Positions 12,355 through 25,707 of a stretch of DNA of 64,000 nt are shown in pieces. The translations under genes were made by a program, and so were the position numbers. The DNA is from Solen grandis (lineage: Eukaryota > Mollusca > Bivalvia > Adapedonta > Solenidae), in the NCBI GenBank assembly GCA_021229015.1, contig CM037777.1:25911222-25975221 (forward strand), read 5' to 3'. The notes beneath the pieces were generated by a model. It searched no databases, had not been told where the DNA came from, and was given only the letters and a program-made list of their open reading frames with translations. Positions within the stretch are counted from its first letter, which is position 1. Each line of letters opens with the position of its first letter.

Positions 12355-12869
12355 TGGAAAGCATACACAATTCAAATGAATGGTTCATTAACAGATTTGG
12401 ATAATCATAACTTTTTTATTTTAAGTTACTTTGGGACATACAATCATATATGTGCATGTATTTTAAGATACTGCATTGTAACTAGAACTGTATTGATTAA
12501 TTTATTTAGTTAATCTTATTGGTTATGTGAAATCTCCTAAGTTCAATACTAAGTTATTTTAACTTTATATAAAGAGATCCTGAATTTACACATCTACTAA
12601 GTTTATCATTGAATGATGTTATCTTAGATAAACTGTCAGTCACATTTATTTTCAAGAAACCATCATATCAACATAAAACTGTGCAACACTACAGATTCAA
12701 ACTCCTGATCTTACCACTAGTCTTAATCATACATGGAAATGATCTGAACAACAGGTATTAAATCAGATTAGTCTAAAAGTCTATTAAAGGAGGTTGATCA
12801 GGTTTTATGTTTGCTACTCCTCAATGAGTTCAGGTATTTACCAATTAATGTTTAATTGAATAAATTCTC

Positions 12870-13125
12870 TTTCCCTCTCTGTCATGAGTAACCCACCCAC
12901 CCCCATTCTCTCTCTCATGAGAAATGGAAATTATCTCTTTTAATGAATAAATTATTTTTCTCTCTCTGTCACAAGTAAAACTCCCCCCCCTTCTCTCTCA
13001 GTCATGAGTAAACTCCCCCCTCCCCTTCTCTCTGTGTCATGAGTTATAAACTCTCTCTCCCCTTCTCTCTGTTATGAGTAAACTCTCTCCCCCCCCTTCT
13101 CTCTCTCTCTCTCTCTCTCTCTTAT
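12870..13125. repeat. Degenerate CT-rich minisatellite
   Basis: Repeats of ctctctgtcatgagtaaact separated by runs of C (units roughly 40-50 bp, about five copies), ending in an uninterrupted (TC)n at 13098-13122. Confidence 0.85.
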
Positions 13126-13228
13126 GATGAGTACTCACATGATGTCATATTGAGAGAAAACAATCTTTCTCTTCCATAATGATTTCATAACACATTGTAC
13201 TGAATTAATAAAATGATAATTTTTATGG

Positions 13229-13377
13229 GTTTTATTTCTATTCTTTTGTTTCAGTTCTTAAAGGATATGCACATTGTTTTCATCAAATTGGAAATAGAAT
13301 AATTAAAGGCTGAAATGGTTTGGTATATTTATGGAGTTTTATTTCTATTCTTTTGTTTCAGTTCTTAAAGGATATGC
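13229..13377. repeat. 42 bp direct duplication, 107 bp apart
   Basis: gttttatttctattcttttg...aaaggatatgc at 13229-13270 recurs exactly at 13336-13377. It looks like a pyrimidine tract plus AG, but no reading frame follows. Confidence 0.85.
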
Positions 13378-13529
13378 CATTGTACTTAAAATATGAAAAC
13401 TGTTACTGTAAAAAGTTGTAATGAGTTCACAGAATTAAGATTTGCAATGACTTGGTCATTTTGCTGACAGTTCTAATCAGTGTTAGGACTTGAAGGTTTT
13501 TAAAAAATATTTTGCATGTTACAGGGTCA

Positions 13530-13665
13530 GAAAAATGTGCAGCCTGATTTGGAGCAATAAGTTTGCTACATGTGTTTGAGTTTGTGTCTCAACAACAAGA
13601 CCTCAGACCTTTTACATAAAGGGCAAATGCTCAGTACCAACTGAGCTACAGCTACACCAATCATT
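13530..13665 (-). repeat. tRNA-like SINE fragment of the 1.8-2.6 kb type
   Basis: Has aaaaatgtgcagcctga and, downstream, accaactgagctacagc, matching the layout of the array at 1.8-2.6 kb, with about 40 bp of extra sequence between. Confidence 0.5.
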
Positions 13666-13679
13666 TCAGAATGAAAAAT

Positions 13680-16260
13680 AAAAAATAAGAAGCTGCCCGG
13701 CCTTCAGTTCATTCTTGCTTTGATAGTGAAACAAATAAACAAATTTGATCTTATTAAAATAGATGATGAACAATCTCAGACTCATCTCCCCCTTCTCAGG
13801 GCTGTGGTCTCAATCTGAGAAATAGAGTAAGAACCCAAAACCTCAATACATTGAGGCATTTACTTCTGGAGTTCTCTGTCCCCCTGTCAATTTGCCATTG
13901 CTAGTTAGATTCAAAATTTGCACAATGCACAAAATTGTCCATCCAGAGTCATTTCAATGTCACCTGTGATCTAATTGTTTGTCTATTTGTTTACTTGGAT
14001 TTACACTGGCATTATGTTGGTAATCTTGGCTCTTTGTTTACATTAGGCAGATATAGTTCGCATCACTGTGATATCACACAAGATATGTGGTATAATAAGA
14101 CCTCAGTTATTGATCATTATATTACCCTAACAGTGGGTCTACCAGTTTTAAACAAAACCAAAGAACATTATTGTTAATTAATGAGTTAATAATCTTTTAT
14201 AACCTTGGATTGGCTGGAACAGCTCCAACCATGCACTCAGCCAAAGGAACTGGTTTCAGTTCAGCTGATTATGTGAACATTTCAATAAGTTATGTCTTAA
14301 CATACTGTCAAACCTGTCTTAAAGGCATCTCGAAAGGAATGTGGTATCCCACTGAGCCAGGCCCCCACCTGCTGTGACCAGACCTGCTAATTGCTGGTCA
14401 TTACTGCAGGGAGTCTTTAGCCAATATAGTACTAATCTGTCACAGTAAAACCTCTGATGGGTTAATGCAAAACTAAATTACCTGCTAGTATGGAAGTGAG
14501 ACAGTAGGCTAGTTTTACACAAAGCCATAAACATTTTAATGAATGTTAGTGATAATGTGGGTTGTTTACTGTATGATCCCTTACATATTCTTTATTGCAT
14601 TAATTACTAGGTGTCAATTTTGTAACTGCATGATTATGTATTTATTTCATAGTTAAATATTTGATTTTGAAAATACATGAAAGAGATACAAGTTTTAGTA
14701 AATGACTTAAAATGAGTCTGAAGGACATTATTCTGGCAATGAATAACATTTTAAATTGCTTTTGTTAGAAACGTTTTGTTACATTTTATTCAACAGAATT
14801 TCTCTTATTGAATAAACTGCATCCAGGCCACAGGTCCTCACAGTCTAGGGAAATGGCAGAATTACATGCACAGTTGTGGTTATTTACTATTGCTACTAGT
14901 GTAGACAAAGAATGAAAGTATTTAGTAATACATAATTTATTTCCAAACTTAATGTTGCTTTTTATGATAAATTTTACAAATCAAAATAAAATATAAATTA
15001 AAATATATATGAGAACTAAAAGAATGAAAGAAAGAAATAACAAAATGTATAAGAAATAACAAAATCATCCCACAAAGTAAGAAAGAAAACAAAATAAAGA
15101 TTTATATTTAATTAAAAAAGAACTGATAGAATAATTTCTGGTATTTAGGATTGCATAATTGGTATATTCACAACTATTTCCTTTACAAACTATGAATGAC
15201 TATGTTCAACCCCCAAATAAAGCATACATACACTTGGATCTTGAACAATACCTGTGTGACAGCCACATCGTGACAGACTGTGGCAGCCTGGCTTATCAGA
15301 AAACAGATGCCCACACATGCTGGGTGGGTGAATAAATGGGGGGGGGGGGTCACTTATATAAGGGTTTTGAGATGCCTTTAAGTGGTCATTCAAGAGAATA
15401 CGAGAAAGAGACTACTTATCAGAGGTGGCTGCGTCAATGAAGGTTAAACAAAACAAAATGCTAGTTTGGTAATATTAAAACTGACCACTGTATATAGGTT
15501 GACCGCTTAATACAGGTTGCCGCTAAAATGATTTAACTGTGTAATTATATGATTTATTAGGATCATTTTCAGTTGTTATGAATCTAAATTTTACCAGGAT
15601 GATTTCCCTAAAACTTGAAAAAAGTGTTCTTAAATAAGGGTTTGGATTTTTAAGAAGGAATTTTAAGAAAAAATGAAGAATTACACCTCAGTTATACCAG
15701 AGATATTAAATATTTTCAAAATGGAACAACTAGAACTAACCATAGGCATGAATAATGGATCTAGATAAATAATTATGTATTATCAAAATGCTTGTATATA
15801 CATGTGATACACATGCACATGAAGGTTGGTTACGCATAATAAGAAACAGAATATTATAATTATAATGATGATGTATGCCCAGTTTGGTTAGGATAACTAC
15901 CTTTATAATACATCAGTTGAATAAATAAAAAATATATATGCATAACAGCCAATGGCTTTATTGTTTAATATTCTACTTTTATGAATCATTAAAAATTAAT
16001 TTTGGGGTTTTTTGTTCAAGTTTAAATGGATGAAACAATTGATGGAAGATACTCATTGAATAAATTTCTGGCGCTGAGAGTGTACCAGAAGCTCTTTAAG
16101 TTTGAGTTCAAGTGAGCCATGATTTTTTTTAGAGTTTCCAGGATGTAATGTTTTTCAACAAAAATGACAACATGCATATTTATCTGTGCCTGAGTGCAAG
16201 TGAATTGTTAAAGCTGCAAGAAATTTTCTTCAATCATTATGAAATGTAACAGCTTAACTT
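13680..16260. other. Gene-free AT-rich stretch
   Basis: No exon with matching splice sites or a known protein pattern was found on either strand. One fragment at about 15485-15535 (ggttgaccgcttaatacagg) resembles the mariner-type MITE at 46210-46407. A 10 bp G run lies near 15340. Confidence 0.5.
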
Positions 16261-16348
16261 GTAGCCTTAAAGTTGAAAGGTTTAAGGTTATGTAGATGCA
16301 TTGGTAGAGAACTTGCCATGTAAGTGAGGGCTCTCGAGTTAGAGTCCT

Positions 16349-16486
16349 GGCCCTGTGTTCTCGAAATCTCTGGCTTTAATTTGAGTAACACTTAAATCCA
16401 TATCAAAACTAATGGGCATAGTTTGAGTATAAGTATGAAAATCATACAAGTTTAAGTACCATTTTAATGTTTAGGAACACAGGGCC
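16349..16486. mobile_element. MITE-like element, 138 bp, 'ggccctgtgttct' ends, copy 1
   Basis: Starts ggccctgtgttct and ends with its reverse complement ggaacacagggcc. The interior has ttaaatccatatcaaaacta. A second copy with the same ends and interior is at 37205-37343. Confidence 0.75.
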
Positions 16487-16798
16487 TGGTCTGTTTACAC
16501 ACTTTTCTAGATTGGTAACAATGTGGGGCTGTTACATTTCCTATTTTTCAGAATATTACTGCTCTTTGGATTATAGTTTGTTCTTTTTCCTGTGAATGCA
16601 GGGATTACATGTTATTCTAAATTGGTTGTGGATTATGTAACAGTCTATAAGTATCCCTTATTAGAGATTTGTGTACATGGTCCAATTGCTCAATTCATAG
16701 AGCACTGGCCATGCATGTAAGCAAGGGTACAGGAAATTACTGGTTACACATAATTTCTCACCTGATACAAATTAAAACTTTTATTTCATTTTGATTTT

Positions 16799-18193
16799 TA
16801 GCTCACCTGAGCACAACGTGCTTATGGTGAGCTATTGTGATGGTCCGCCGTCCGTCGTGCATCGTGCGTCGTCAACTTTTTAATTCAAACGACTTCTCCT
16901 CCTAAACTACTGGCAGATTTCAATAAAACTTTACACAAATGACCCTTGGGTGACCCTCTTTCAAGTTTGTTCAAATGGTTTGAGTCTGTTGAATAACTAG
17001 GTCACAGGAGCTAAAAATAGACAAAAAAATTGCAATCTTTAAAAATCTTCTTCTCTGAAACCAAAAGGCACAGAGCTTTGATATTTGGTATGTAGCATCA
17101 TCTTATGGTCCCCTGCCAAGTTTGTTCAAATCATGGCCCTGGGGTCAAAATTGGCCCCGCCCTGGGGTTCACTTTATTTACATAGGCTTATATAGGGAAA
17201 ACTTAAAAAATCTTCTCCGAAACCGTATGGCCTAGAGCTGAGATATTTGGCATGAAGCATTGTCTAGTGGATCTCTACCAAGTTGTTCAAATCATGGCCC
17301 TGGGTCAAAATTGGCCCCGCCCCTGGGTCCACTTTATTTACATAGGCTTATATAGGGAAAACTAGAAAAATCTTCTTCTCCGAAACCGTATGGCCTAGAG
17401 CTAAGATATTTGGCATGTAGCATTGTCTAGTGGATTTCTACCAAGATTGTTCAAATCATGTCCCTGGGGTCAAAATTGGCCCCGCCCTGGGGGTCACTTT
17501 CTTTAACATAGGCTAATATTGGAACAAATCAAGAAAAATCTTCTTCTCTGGAACCATTTGGCCTAGAGTTAGATATTTGGCATGTAGCATTGTCTAGTGG
17601 ATCTCTACCAAGTTTGTTCAAATTATGGCCTTGGGGTCAAAATTGGGCCCGCCCTGGGGGTCACTTTATTTACATAGGCTTATATAGGGAAAACTTAGAA
17701 AAATCTTTTTCTCCAAAACCGTATGGCCTAAAGCTAAGATATTTGGCATGAAGCATTGTCTAGTGGATCTCTACCAAGTTTGTTCAAATTATGGCCCTGG
17801 GGTCAAAATTGGCCCCGCCCCTGGGGTCACTTTATTTACATAGGCTTATATAGGGAAAACTTAGAAAAATCTTCTTCTCCGAACCGTATGGCCTAGAGCT
17901 TAGATATTTGGCATGAAGCATTGTCTAGTGGATCTCTACCAAGATTGTTCAAATCATGGCCCTGGGTCAAAATTGGCCCCCCCCCGGGGGTCACTTTATT
18001 TACATAGGCTTATATAGGGAAACTTAGAAAATCTTCTTCTCCGAAACTGTATGGCCTAGAGCTAAGATATTGGCATGAAGCATTGTCTAGTGGATCTCTA
18101 CCAAGATTGTTCAAATCATGGCCCTGGGGTCAAATTGGCCCCGCCCTGGGGTCACTTTCTTTAACATAGGCTAATATTGGAACAAATCAAGAA
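16799..18193 (+). repeat. Bivalve interspersed repeat with ~7 internal ~165 bp units, cut by gap
   Basis: Opens with tagctcacctgagcacaacg. Internal units each carry gtatggcctagagct, ggcatg(a/t)agcattgtcta and a caaaattggccccgccc-like string, at about 17134, 17294, 17461, 17629, 17797, 17960 and 18121. The 3' end is lost in the gap. A shorter copy with both ends is at 35771-36560. Confidence 0.85.
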
Positions 18194-18293
18194 NNNNNNN
18201 NNNNNNNNNNNNNNNNNNNNNNNNNNNNNNNNNNNNNNNNNNNNNNNNNNNNNNNNNNNNNNNNNNNNNNNNNNNNNNNNNNNNNNNNNNNNN
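18194..18293. other. Assembly gap (100 N)
   Basis: Exactly 100 N, the usual placeholder for unknown length. It interrupts a tandem-like bivalve repeat, which probably caused the break. Confidence 0.99.
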
Positions 18294-20215
18294 TAAATCT
18301 TTAATATTAATCATGCGCTTGTGTGATGAAGTGAGGAAAGTTTAAGAGTAAATGATGAGAACAAAATATATACACACATCTGTAATCAATAATATATTTA
18401 ACATACAAACAGTAATAATCCATTTAGTGAATAAATAGTCTTTCAAATGGGCCTTGTTTGCAGTATGGCTTCAGTTTGCACATACCACATACGAATGTTG
18501 GAATTAAACTCAGTATTCCACTATAGAGCTAGTGTCTCTGTTGATATTTTGTGGATGCACAAAACACACTAACAATCAAAGTCGTCTTTCAGATAATTAT
18601 GGTGTATCCACTGTTTCCACCATCTCTGGAAAACTTTGTATCTCTGTGAATGTGCCCCCCCCCCCGCAGCTGCCCTGGTCATACATTTTTCTAGGCTATA
18701 AAATCCCTTGATTACATCATAGTAGTGTTGTCTAGAGGAAATCCCCATCGTGGGCCCCCATACTGAACCACCCGCATAACCACCTGCATGACCAGCCAGA
18801 CTCCTATTGTCTTATGGCTCCCTGCTGTTAATGTGTAGGTAATCCGAACCGGCAGTCGTCCATGACTGTGTGATAAGCATGTGTTTAGGGTACTGCGAAC
18901 ACGTTCACTGATTGAGAGAAATTTACATGGCATCTAATAATTGGGAAAAATCGGCAATTACCAAAATTTTGTATCAGTTACAACTAAAAAAAAAATTCTA
19001 AGCAAATGCAGTTTAAGAAATAGCATGAAAATAGTTAAGCTAAAAACAACAACTAAGCTGGACATTAAAATGTAATTAGCATCGAAACAATTTCACTAGA
19101 GCCAAAAAGAATTAATAATAATAATAATAAAACTACTTTGACGAAATCTACGCAACAATTTTTTAATTCACGTTTCTCTTCATGTATAATGTTTTAAATC
19201 TTGCATTAAAAGCGGGCTAATTAGCTACCGGCAGGTTGGTGAACTATCAGGTATGAAAAATTGCCAATTTCGTTTTTGAAAAAGTTAAAAAAGTAATGAT
19301 TTTTTTTTTGCTGTAGCAAACCTCAGATTAGATGCATACCTATCGCTAGCCATGCAAATTAAACTTAATCAGAAATGGGTTGTGTTTCTAAATGTCATCA
19401 GCTTTACTATTTTTACGTAACTTTTTAAGTATTATTTTTATGAAACTAACTCCTAAATATTTTTCCTGAAAGGAATAAATACAAACAGCAGGCCGATACA
19501 TCATCATGTTCACTTTTGAATATTTACGAATATAATAATCTACATGTATGTGTATTCATGGTCTCTTAATAAAGAGACCCTGGTGTATTTTAAATTTATA
19601 AAAATCATGAATATGAAATGAAAGAATTTGAAAATTTCAATCTGCCAAATTTTGGGACAATCCATATTTTGGGACAATGTATATGTAGATTATGCATGAT
19701 CACTAATTCAAATCAAATCCAGGTAATCAGTCATTGAGCAATGTTAGTGATAAGTCGATGAATACGAAATACTCATGCACAGAAACACAACTTATGTGCG
19801 AAATAAAACGGATATTAAAGAGTTCATATTAAATATCAACAATTACATCTTTTATTACTGAATAGTGTTTGTTTTGTTACTGATTTAACATTTAGAAAAA
19901 AAATGTACCAAAAAATCGACACGCAGAAGGGGCCCATGCAACCGCCCGACCCTAAAACGTGCGCCTGATTTTTTTTTATCTGGGAAGTCTGTGTGTGAAG
20001 GCTGCTTCCAGATCGACAATTAGACTGTCAAGATTACCAGGTTCGAACCTAATACAGCATATACCCGGTATTCTCTTCAACATATTTGACAAAATATGTT
20101 TAAAGTGATTTTTTTCCTCAGATTTAAACAAAACTGTCTTTTACAATGTTGAGTCTAAAACTGAAGACAATTCAAAGCATTCACTAATTGATAATGTACA
20201 CAAGTCACTTAATCT
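18294..20215. other. Gene-free stretch
   Basis: AT-rich, with no supported exon. A minus-strand open frame at 18712-18933 has balanced composition but no recognisable domain. A short stem ggtctctt/aagagacc is at about 19560. A tRNA-like ggttcgaacc at about 20040 has no convincing partner A box. Confidence 0.45.
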
Positions 20216-20225
<10 letters not shown>

Positions 20226-20246
<21 letters not shown>

Positions 20247-20297
20247 GGGGGGTCCAAAAAGCACTTATTTTTTATGCCAGTCTCCCCCCCCCCCCCT
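20226..20297. repeat. 27 bp poly-G facing a 14 bp poly-C
   Basis: G run at 20226-20252 and C run at 20284-20297, 31 bp apart. They could pair as a hairpin or form a quadruplex, and are prone to sequencing error. Confidence 0.9.
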
Positions 20298-20399
20298 TAC
20301 TACCGTCATTTTTTGAATACAACTGTAGTCAAATACTATTACACAGTAGTTATTCAAAAACATGGCTTTGCGAAGGTAAATATAAAATTATATCGCTCA

Positions 20400-21230
20400 A
20401 GGCTCAGTCCCAATTGACATTTTTTACCTAGGGAATGTACTCCCGATGGAAATTGATGAGCCTCGGGAGGCGTCGTGAAGAGGTTCCCCTGTGTCGCGCG
20501 GAAGATTCGAAAGCGTTGCGAGCCATGTGGAGTCATTGGGAGGCCTCGTGGAAACCAGGCCGGGGAAACATAAGCATAGTTTCCCGGAAGCTCATTGGAA
20601 GCATTCATGGAGATTCCGCGAAATATTTTTTCCTCCGAGGAACCCCAGGCTTCGGTGATGTCTCGAAGGTACGGAGACCTTTCTGTGACACATTCCAGAT
20701 CTTGTGATAGAATCTCAGAATATTCGCAAGAAAATCGGCAAGCGCACTCTAAAATTTTTTGATTTTTTTTTGGTCAACTTTAGACTGAGACGGTCAAAAA
20801 GGCCATGGGGCATTGCTGGGGGCATCCTCATAAACCCCCGAAAGTCTACCCTTGCTTTTGTCCATCACCAAATTCTCATAATCTCCATAATCTTCCCGAG
20901 GCACCTAGGATGGTTCGATAAAATGATACATCCCCTAATCTACGGGGATATTCCCCGATGATGTTTCAAGTTCGATGAAGCTCCGATTCACCTTCCCCGA
21001 TCATCGGATAAATTTCACGAGCATCTGGAGCCATCCCCGATAATACAAGGCCATTGTACCATTACCGAAACATCAGCTAGTGAACGTTTCAACGGACCAA
21101 TCCCAAAGCTTCTCATAGGACTGCTCCATCTTTTGGGCTCAACATCTGATGCCATCGGGAGAAAATTTGTGTATTTCCACAACGCCGATGATTTTTCTCC
21201 AGTGGGACCTAGGCGTTAGACCCATGGTCT
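20400..21230. other. Compositionally distinct G+C-richer block, origin unknown
   Basis: Dense with words such as cctcggg, ccccgat and tcatcgg, unlike the AT-rich flanks. It carries overlapping small open frames on both strands (for example 20435-20707 plus and 20354-20608 minus), none with a recognisable domain. It could be a fragment of a larger mobile element or a degenerate short-period repeat. Confidence 0.4.
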
Positions 21231-21240
21231 TCAAGTTTCA

Positions 21241-21428
21241 AAAAAAGAAAAAGAAAAGAAAAGCACATAAAAACCTTCACTTGTATCCCCAGATACTCTT
21301 CAGAATGCATCTCCATCACAATAAAAACCTTTTTTTCCAGGGAAGCATGCCCCCGGATCCCCCCTAGCACTCACATCACATTCAGACTTTGACCCCCCCA
21401 GTGGAAAAATTCTGGATCCGGGCCTGTT
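21241..21428 (+). repeat. Interspersed repeat ending 'ctggatccgggcctg', copy 1
   Basis: Contains cttcagaatgcatctccatc, ccagggaagcatgcccccgg and ctggatccgggcctg. The reverse complement of the same series is at 25708-25880. Partial copies are at 24340-24430 and 51628-51690. Confidence 0.75.
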
Positions 21429-22648
21429 AGCTGCATCAAACTGACTCCTAGTATACAACACTTTTAATAATTTATTTAAAGGAAGAAGACATTTTTATTA
21501 TCTTTTTCATTTAACGAGATAGTAAATTGGTATAGAATTATTGGTTTAGCAGCTTTAATTTGCTTTAAATTTTATAATTACAAAGCTATAGGAGTTGTAA
21601 TAGCTCAGAAACTCTCTTAACAATGACAAATACATGTTTGCTGACATGTGATACTTTCTTTGAATTGACAATTTCTTAGTATTGGTTTGAAAAAAAATCA
21701 ACTTACTGTATCGAACGTTATTCAGCATCAAGTTTCCTCTTCTTTCCCGTGAAGGCATATCTCTCTAGCACTTTGCTTGAGATGTTTTCTTTCGGCCGGC
21801 TTTTTAATGCAGTTTTGAAGTTATGTCCACACAGCCTGCAAGGTGAAAGGAAAAGTAAACATCAATTCGTGAATATACAAACACTGGCATCCGGCTTATA
21901 ATCCAATCTGACCTATATCAAGGGCGTGCCTGGGCTTACGCACTAACGCACGTGCGTACAATTGATTTGAAAAATCGAAAGTCTAAAAACGCCAAAAAAC
22001 GCTATAAAAAACATCGCCTTACCAGAGTAAGGCATATATTTACCCTCGTAATTAGATACAGAGAAATTTATTTTGAACGGATTTGCCTAGAACGATATTA
22101 CAAAAATCATATCTATAAGCACAAACAGGCTAATTTACCGACAACATTAAGGTATATATTTTACGGTACGATACTTTCTTGATCAGCTCATCTTTCCCCG
22201 CCTTTTTCATGTGTTCTAATAGTAATAAAAAATACATTCAATATGCCAACCTGTTAACTCAATGGTTACACATAGCTGAGATCGGACAAGGGCAATGTTC
22301 TGTAACATCTGCATGATTCATGAAGAAAGTAAACGTAGCTAGGTATGCAACAACATGTATGTAAGCATGAACAGTGTTAAGATATAACTATTACATTGTA
22401 TATTATTTACTACAAAAACAATTTAAATATTGTATCAACTTACTTGAGAAAAATGTTATGAATTATATAAGCACTGAAACATCTTTATTGTTCTTATGCA
22501 TGCGTAAATGAGTCCTTAATTTGTGTTAAAATATTCGCGTTTTTGTATATTATTGACTAATTAAATGGCTCATGAAAAGAAAAAAAAACATGGCTCCAAT
22601 TTTTCAAATTTGGCTCATCCATAGCGCTGAAGGCACTGGAGTTGTGTG

Positions 22649-23178
22649 TGTCTCAAATTAAAGCATGATCTTGGTCGTGGACTCTCATGCATTTAGGTTT
22701 CACCCTTTTTTTTCCCCTTTTTTTCGTCTCCAGTATTCTTATTTTTCTTTTTATATAGTGTCTCTTTTATAAATATTTCTGTCTCCAAATCTTTCTCCTT
22801 TTCTTATCTCAGTCACTCTATCTCATCCGCGATTCCTTACCCGCTTTCAAAGTAACTAGCGACATTTTTGTCCATTGTCTTCTCTCATTACACGCTTTTT
22901 TCGACACACGAATAAAGGTAGACTATAGTGAAAGAAAAAATGAAGGTTTTACTAGTAAAGAAATGCAAGAGCTATAAAGAGGAAGAGACTTTGAAAAGGG
23001 GACTAGCTTAAGAGCTGGATACAGTGAATGTAGCTTTTAGTTGAAGAGATAGAGATAGCCGGAGACGGAAAATGGAGACCATAGAGCAAGGGTATTTAAG
23101 ATCGAATAGTAAAAAGAAAGAAGAAAGGTAAAATCTGTGCATGAGAGCCCACGACCAGGATCATGCTTTCATTGAGAC
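22649..23178. mobile_element. Foldback element, 530 bp, ~42 bp inverted ends
   Basis: Left arm about 22649-22691 (aagcatgatcttggtcgtgg, actctcatgca) matches the reverse complement of 23137-23178 (acgaccaggatcatgcttt) with few mismatches. Pairing continues inward through cgtctcc/ggagacg. No coding capacity. Confidence 0.75.
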
Positions 23179-23584
23179 CTAAACCGTACAATGGTAAAGG
23201 CCGATCGAGTTCGCACCCGGCGAACGTTAGGGTATGTCTGCATTGTGCAGAAACTTACTTGGGTCTGACTGCCGTCACACATAATCCACACTTTATATAC
23301 CCTAATTGTAATATCTTTCGAACGGGTTTTAAATTGGTTCTATATTTAGATTTATTAGTCTTTTCTGAAAATGACTGTATTTCTTTGAACATTAATTATT
23401 TCACTGAAATATGTTACATACTAAGTTATTTTACCTTCCAGAAGCTCAACAAAATACAAATAACTAACTCAGTGTTTTCAAAACAGAGCTTATTTTAGTA
23501 TTTATATTTTTTCTAAAGAAAGGGAGTCGTTTTATTAACTAGACAAAGGACAGTGTTATAGGTGTTTTAAATCGGTTTACAATA

Positions 23585-23672
23585 AGGCTCCAAAGTTGGC
23601 CCAGTGGTAACGACTCTGTCTACAACTCCTCTCAGTATCACTCCACGTGGGTTCGTAGCTCGGAGGTGAAAA
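23585..23672 (+). repeat. tRNA-like SINE head fragment
   Basis: ttggcccagtggtaacgact (A box) is followed by cacgtgggttcgtagctc (B box, one change). No body is recognisable after it. Confidence 0.5.
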
Positions 23673-23679
23673 ACAAAAT

Positions 23680-25060
23680 ATATATAAAAATGTCTACCAA
23701 TTTAGTGCTAGATTATAATACCAGACTATTAATTTTATTGATTTAAAACTTAATACCATAATCATTTCTGCATTTGAATTATTGGCTTCTATTTTTATCG
23801 TTTTGAAAAGGACCTACAGTTAATCTATTGAGCTATTATTCAAGATTCATATCTCATTCAAAGTTGTTGTTTTTTTAACTAAATGATTCAGTATTGAAGC
23901 AAACGCTAGAAAGGTTCAATTTCAATCCCGGGCGTATACTATAGTTTATAATCGCAATGTTTCGGACATGTAAACATATTTCGGGTACCCCAATTTTTTT
24001 GGATAATAAGTTATCACAATGTCAGTATAAGAACGCTTAAAGACGATCGCGACAGTTTCATCTTTCTTTTTTCCCCAAACGTTTAGAATTTCATGACACC
24101 GTTATTTTGAAACAAAAAGTACAAACAAACAGTATTTGTTTTAAACTTTATTCTTTCTGATGTAAAAACATTGATTTTTTTTCTGATTTTTTCAATGAAT
24201 ACTTTTTTGGTACTCTCAGTCCATATACCGAGGTAGTGTTATCCTAATGCATTAGTTAAAAATACTGCGCGTTTTTATCATATTTCATTATGATTTTACA
24301 GTTTTTGTATGTACTTATCACCCTTTAAAATGCTCCTACGGCGTTCCAGGGGTATTTTCCCCCGGGGAAGCATGCCCAAAGACCCACCCTAGCCATGGTG
24401 CGTATACCGAAATTGGGTCCAGGCACGCCATTGTATATTCATGTACTATGAAGACGAAGTAAACAACTCCCTCAATTGGCCCCTGAATATATGTCAAATT
24501 GGATAAGAATGTGTATACAAAATAAAACTCAACAATGTTTATAAAAAAACAATACAAGATTGTGTATCAGTATATGAACATGTAGTACGATATCTCATAC
24601 ACAACAAATTTTATTTCTTTATTTTTTTAAGTTAGGATGCAATCAAATTTTACGAAGTGACTGTCGCGAAAACTCATGACATAACAAAAAAAAAACAACT
24701 GCCTTATGCTAACATACATGCAAGAATAAAATATTAAAATCAAATGGTATTTAAGGTCAGGTTTAAATGGTCATTTGTGTTTATACGTTAAATGGACTTA
24801 CCCGGTTTAAGATGACCAAACATCTGAAGAAAATTCAAACTCAAAGAGCATGGTGGCATGGAATACAGTCAAAATCAAAACGAGGCTAATATTTGATTTT
24901 TTTTAACAATTTCTTTTAGTTTAAATGTTTAGTTTCAATTAAAAAAATGATATTAAATCAAATAAAAATATTAGAAAGATTTAGCACATTTATCTTCCCT
25001 ACTTATTAATATAAAATTGTTTCCTATTTACTTTTTGAACCTACACTCAAGGAGAGTTAC
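23680..25060. other. Gene-free stretch
   Basis: AT-rich. The only structured part is a partial 'gggaagcatgccc' repeat at 24340-24430. No exon is supported. Confidence 0.45.
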
Positions 25061-25084
25061 ATCCTTTGTGAAAGTAATTTTTGA

Positions 25085-25235
25085 TATCCGCCCGATATAG
25101 GACCGATATGTGGAAACGATCTGAATTTTATATAGACAAATTTGTTTTTTTCTACAAGTGTATCGGCTGTATATCGGCCCGATGTCGCAAACTGATATCA
25201 GTGTACTGATATCGGCACGATATACCCATGCTTGC
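25085..25235. repeat. Palindrome-rich 'cgatat/atcgg' repeat
   Basis: Many overlapping atcggcccgat and gatatc words. A perfect 9 bp-arm hairpin, gatatcagt-gt-actgatatc, lies at about 25194-25213. Probably a short MITE. Confidence 0.5.
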
Positions 25236-25707
25236 TAGGATTAAATTGTGATCATTGTTCATCAAGTCACGAAGCTACATTAATCTAGGTATTCACATCT
25301 CTGATCAAGTCATCGTGCGAATTTTTAGTCAATGCAAGCCTTTATCTACAGTGCGCAAAAGAGCCTATGGCTCCAAGTCAGTGGATGCTTGCATCTGCAC
25401 TGAAGTCATTTTAAGCGCAGTTGAAGAACCATGATTATAATTAAATGGTGAATGGACTTAAATGGAGTGCCTTAATTTATTACCAATTCTTGGATTTGTA
25501 TTACTCTAAATGAGCGCATGTATGTATCCTTTGTAATATGCCATTGACTTTAGACAAAACAATGTATACAAGCCTAGCTGTCTCCTGCAAGAGAGGTCGT
25601 TTATATTCTCAGCTCAATCAATTCTAATGGAAATAAAGAGACCCAACTGAAATGTACCTAGTCACTATCTAGTGCGGCGCAAAAACTGCACGTGTAATTT
25701 ACCAACA

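Noticed and set aside
18712..18933. 73-codon minus-strand frame with balanced composition
   Set aside because: No domain recognised and no flanking exons; left as unannotated.
20435..20961. Consecutive plus-strand frames of 90 and 85 codons as a gene
   Set aside because: They lie in different frames in the G+C-rich block with equal open frames on the other strand and no recognised domain.
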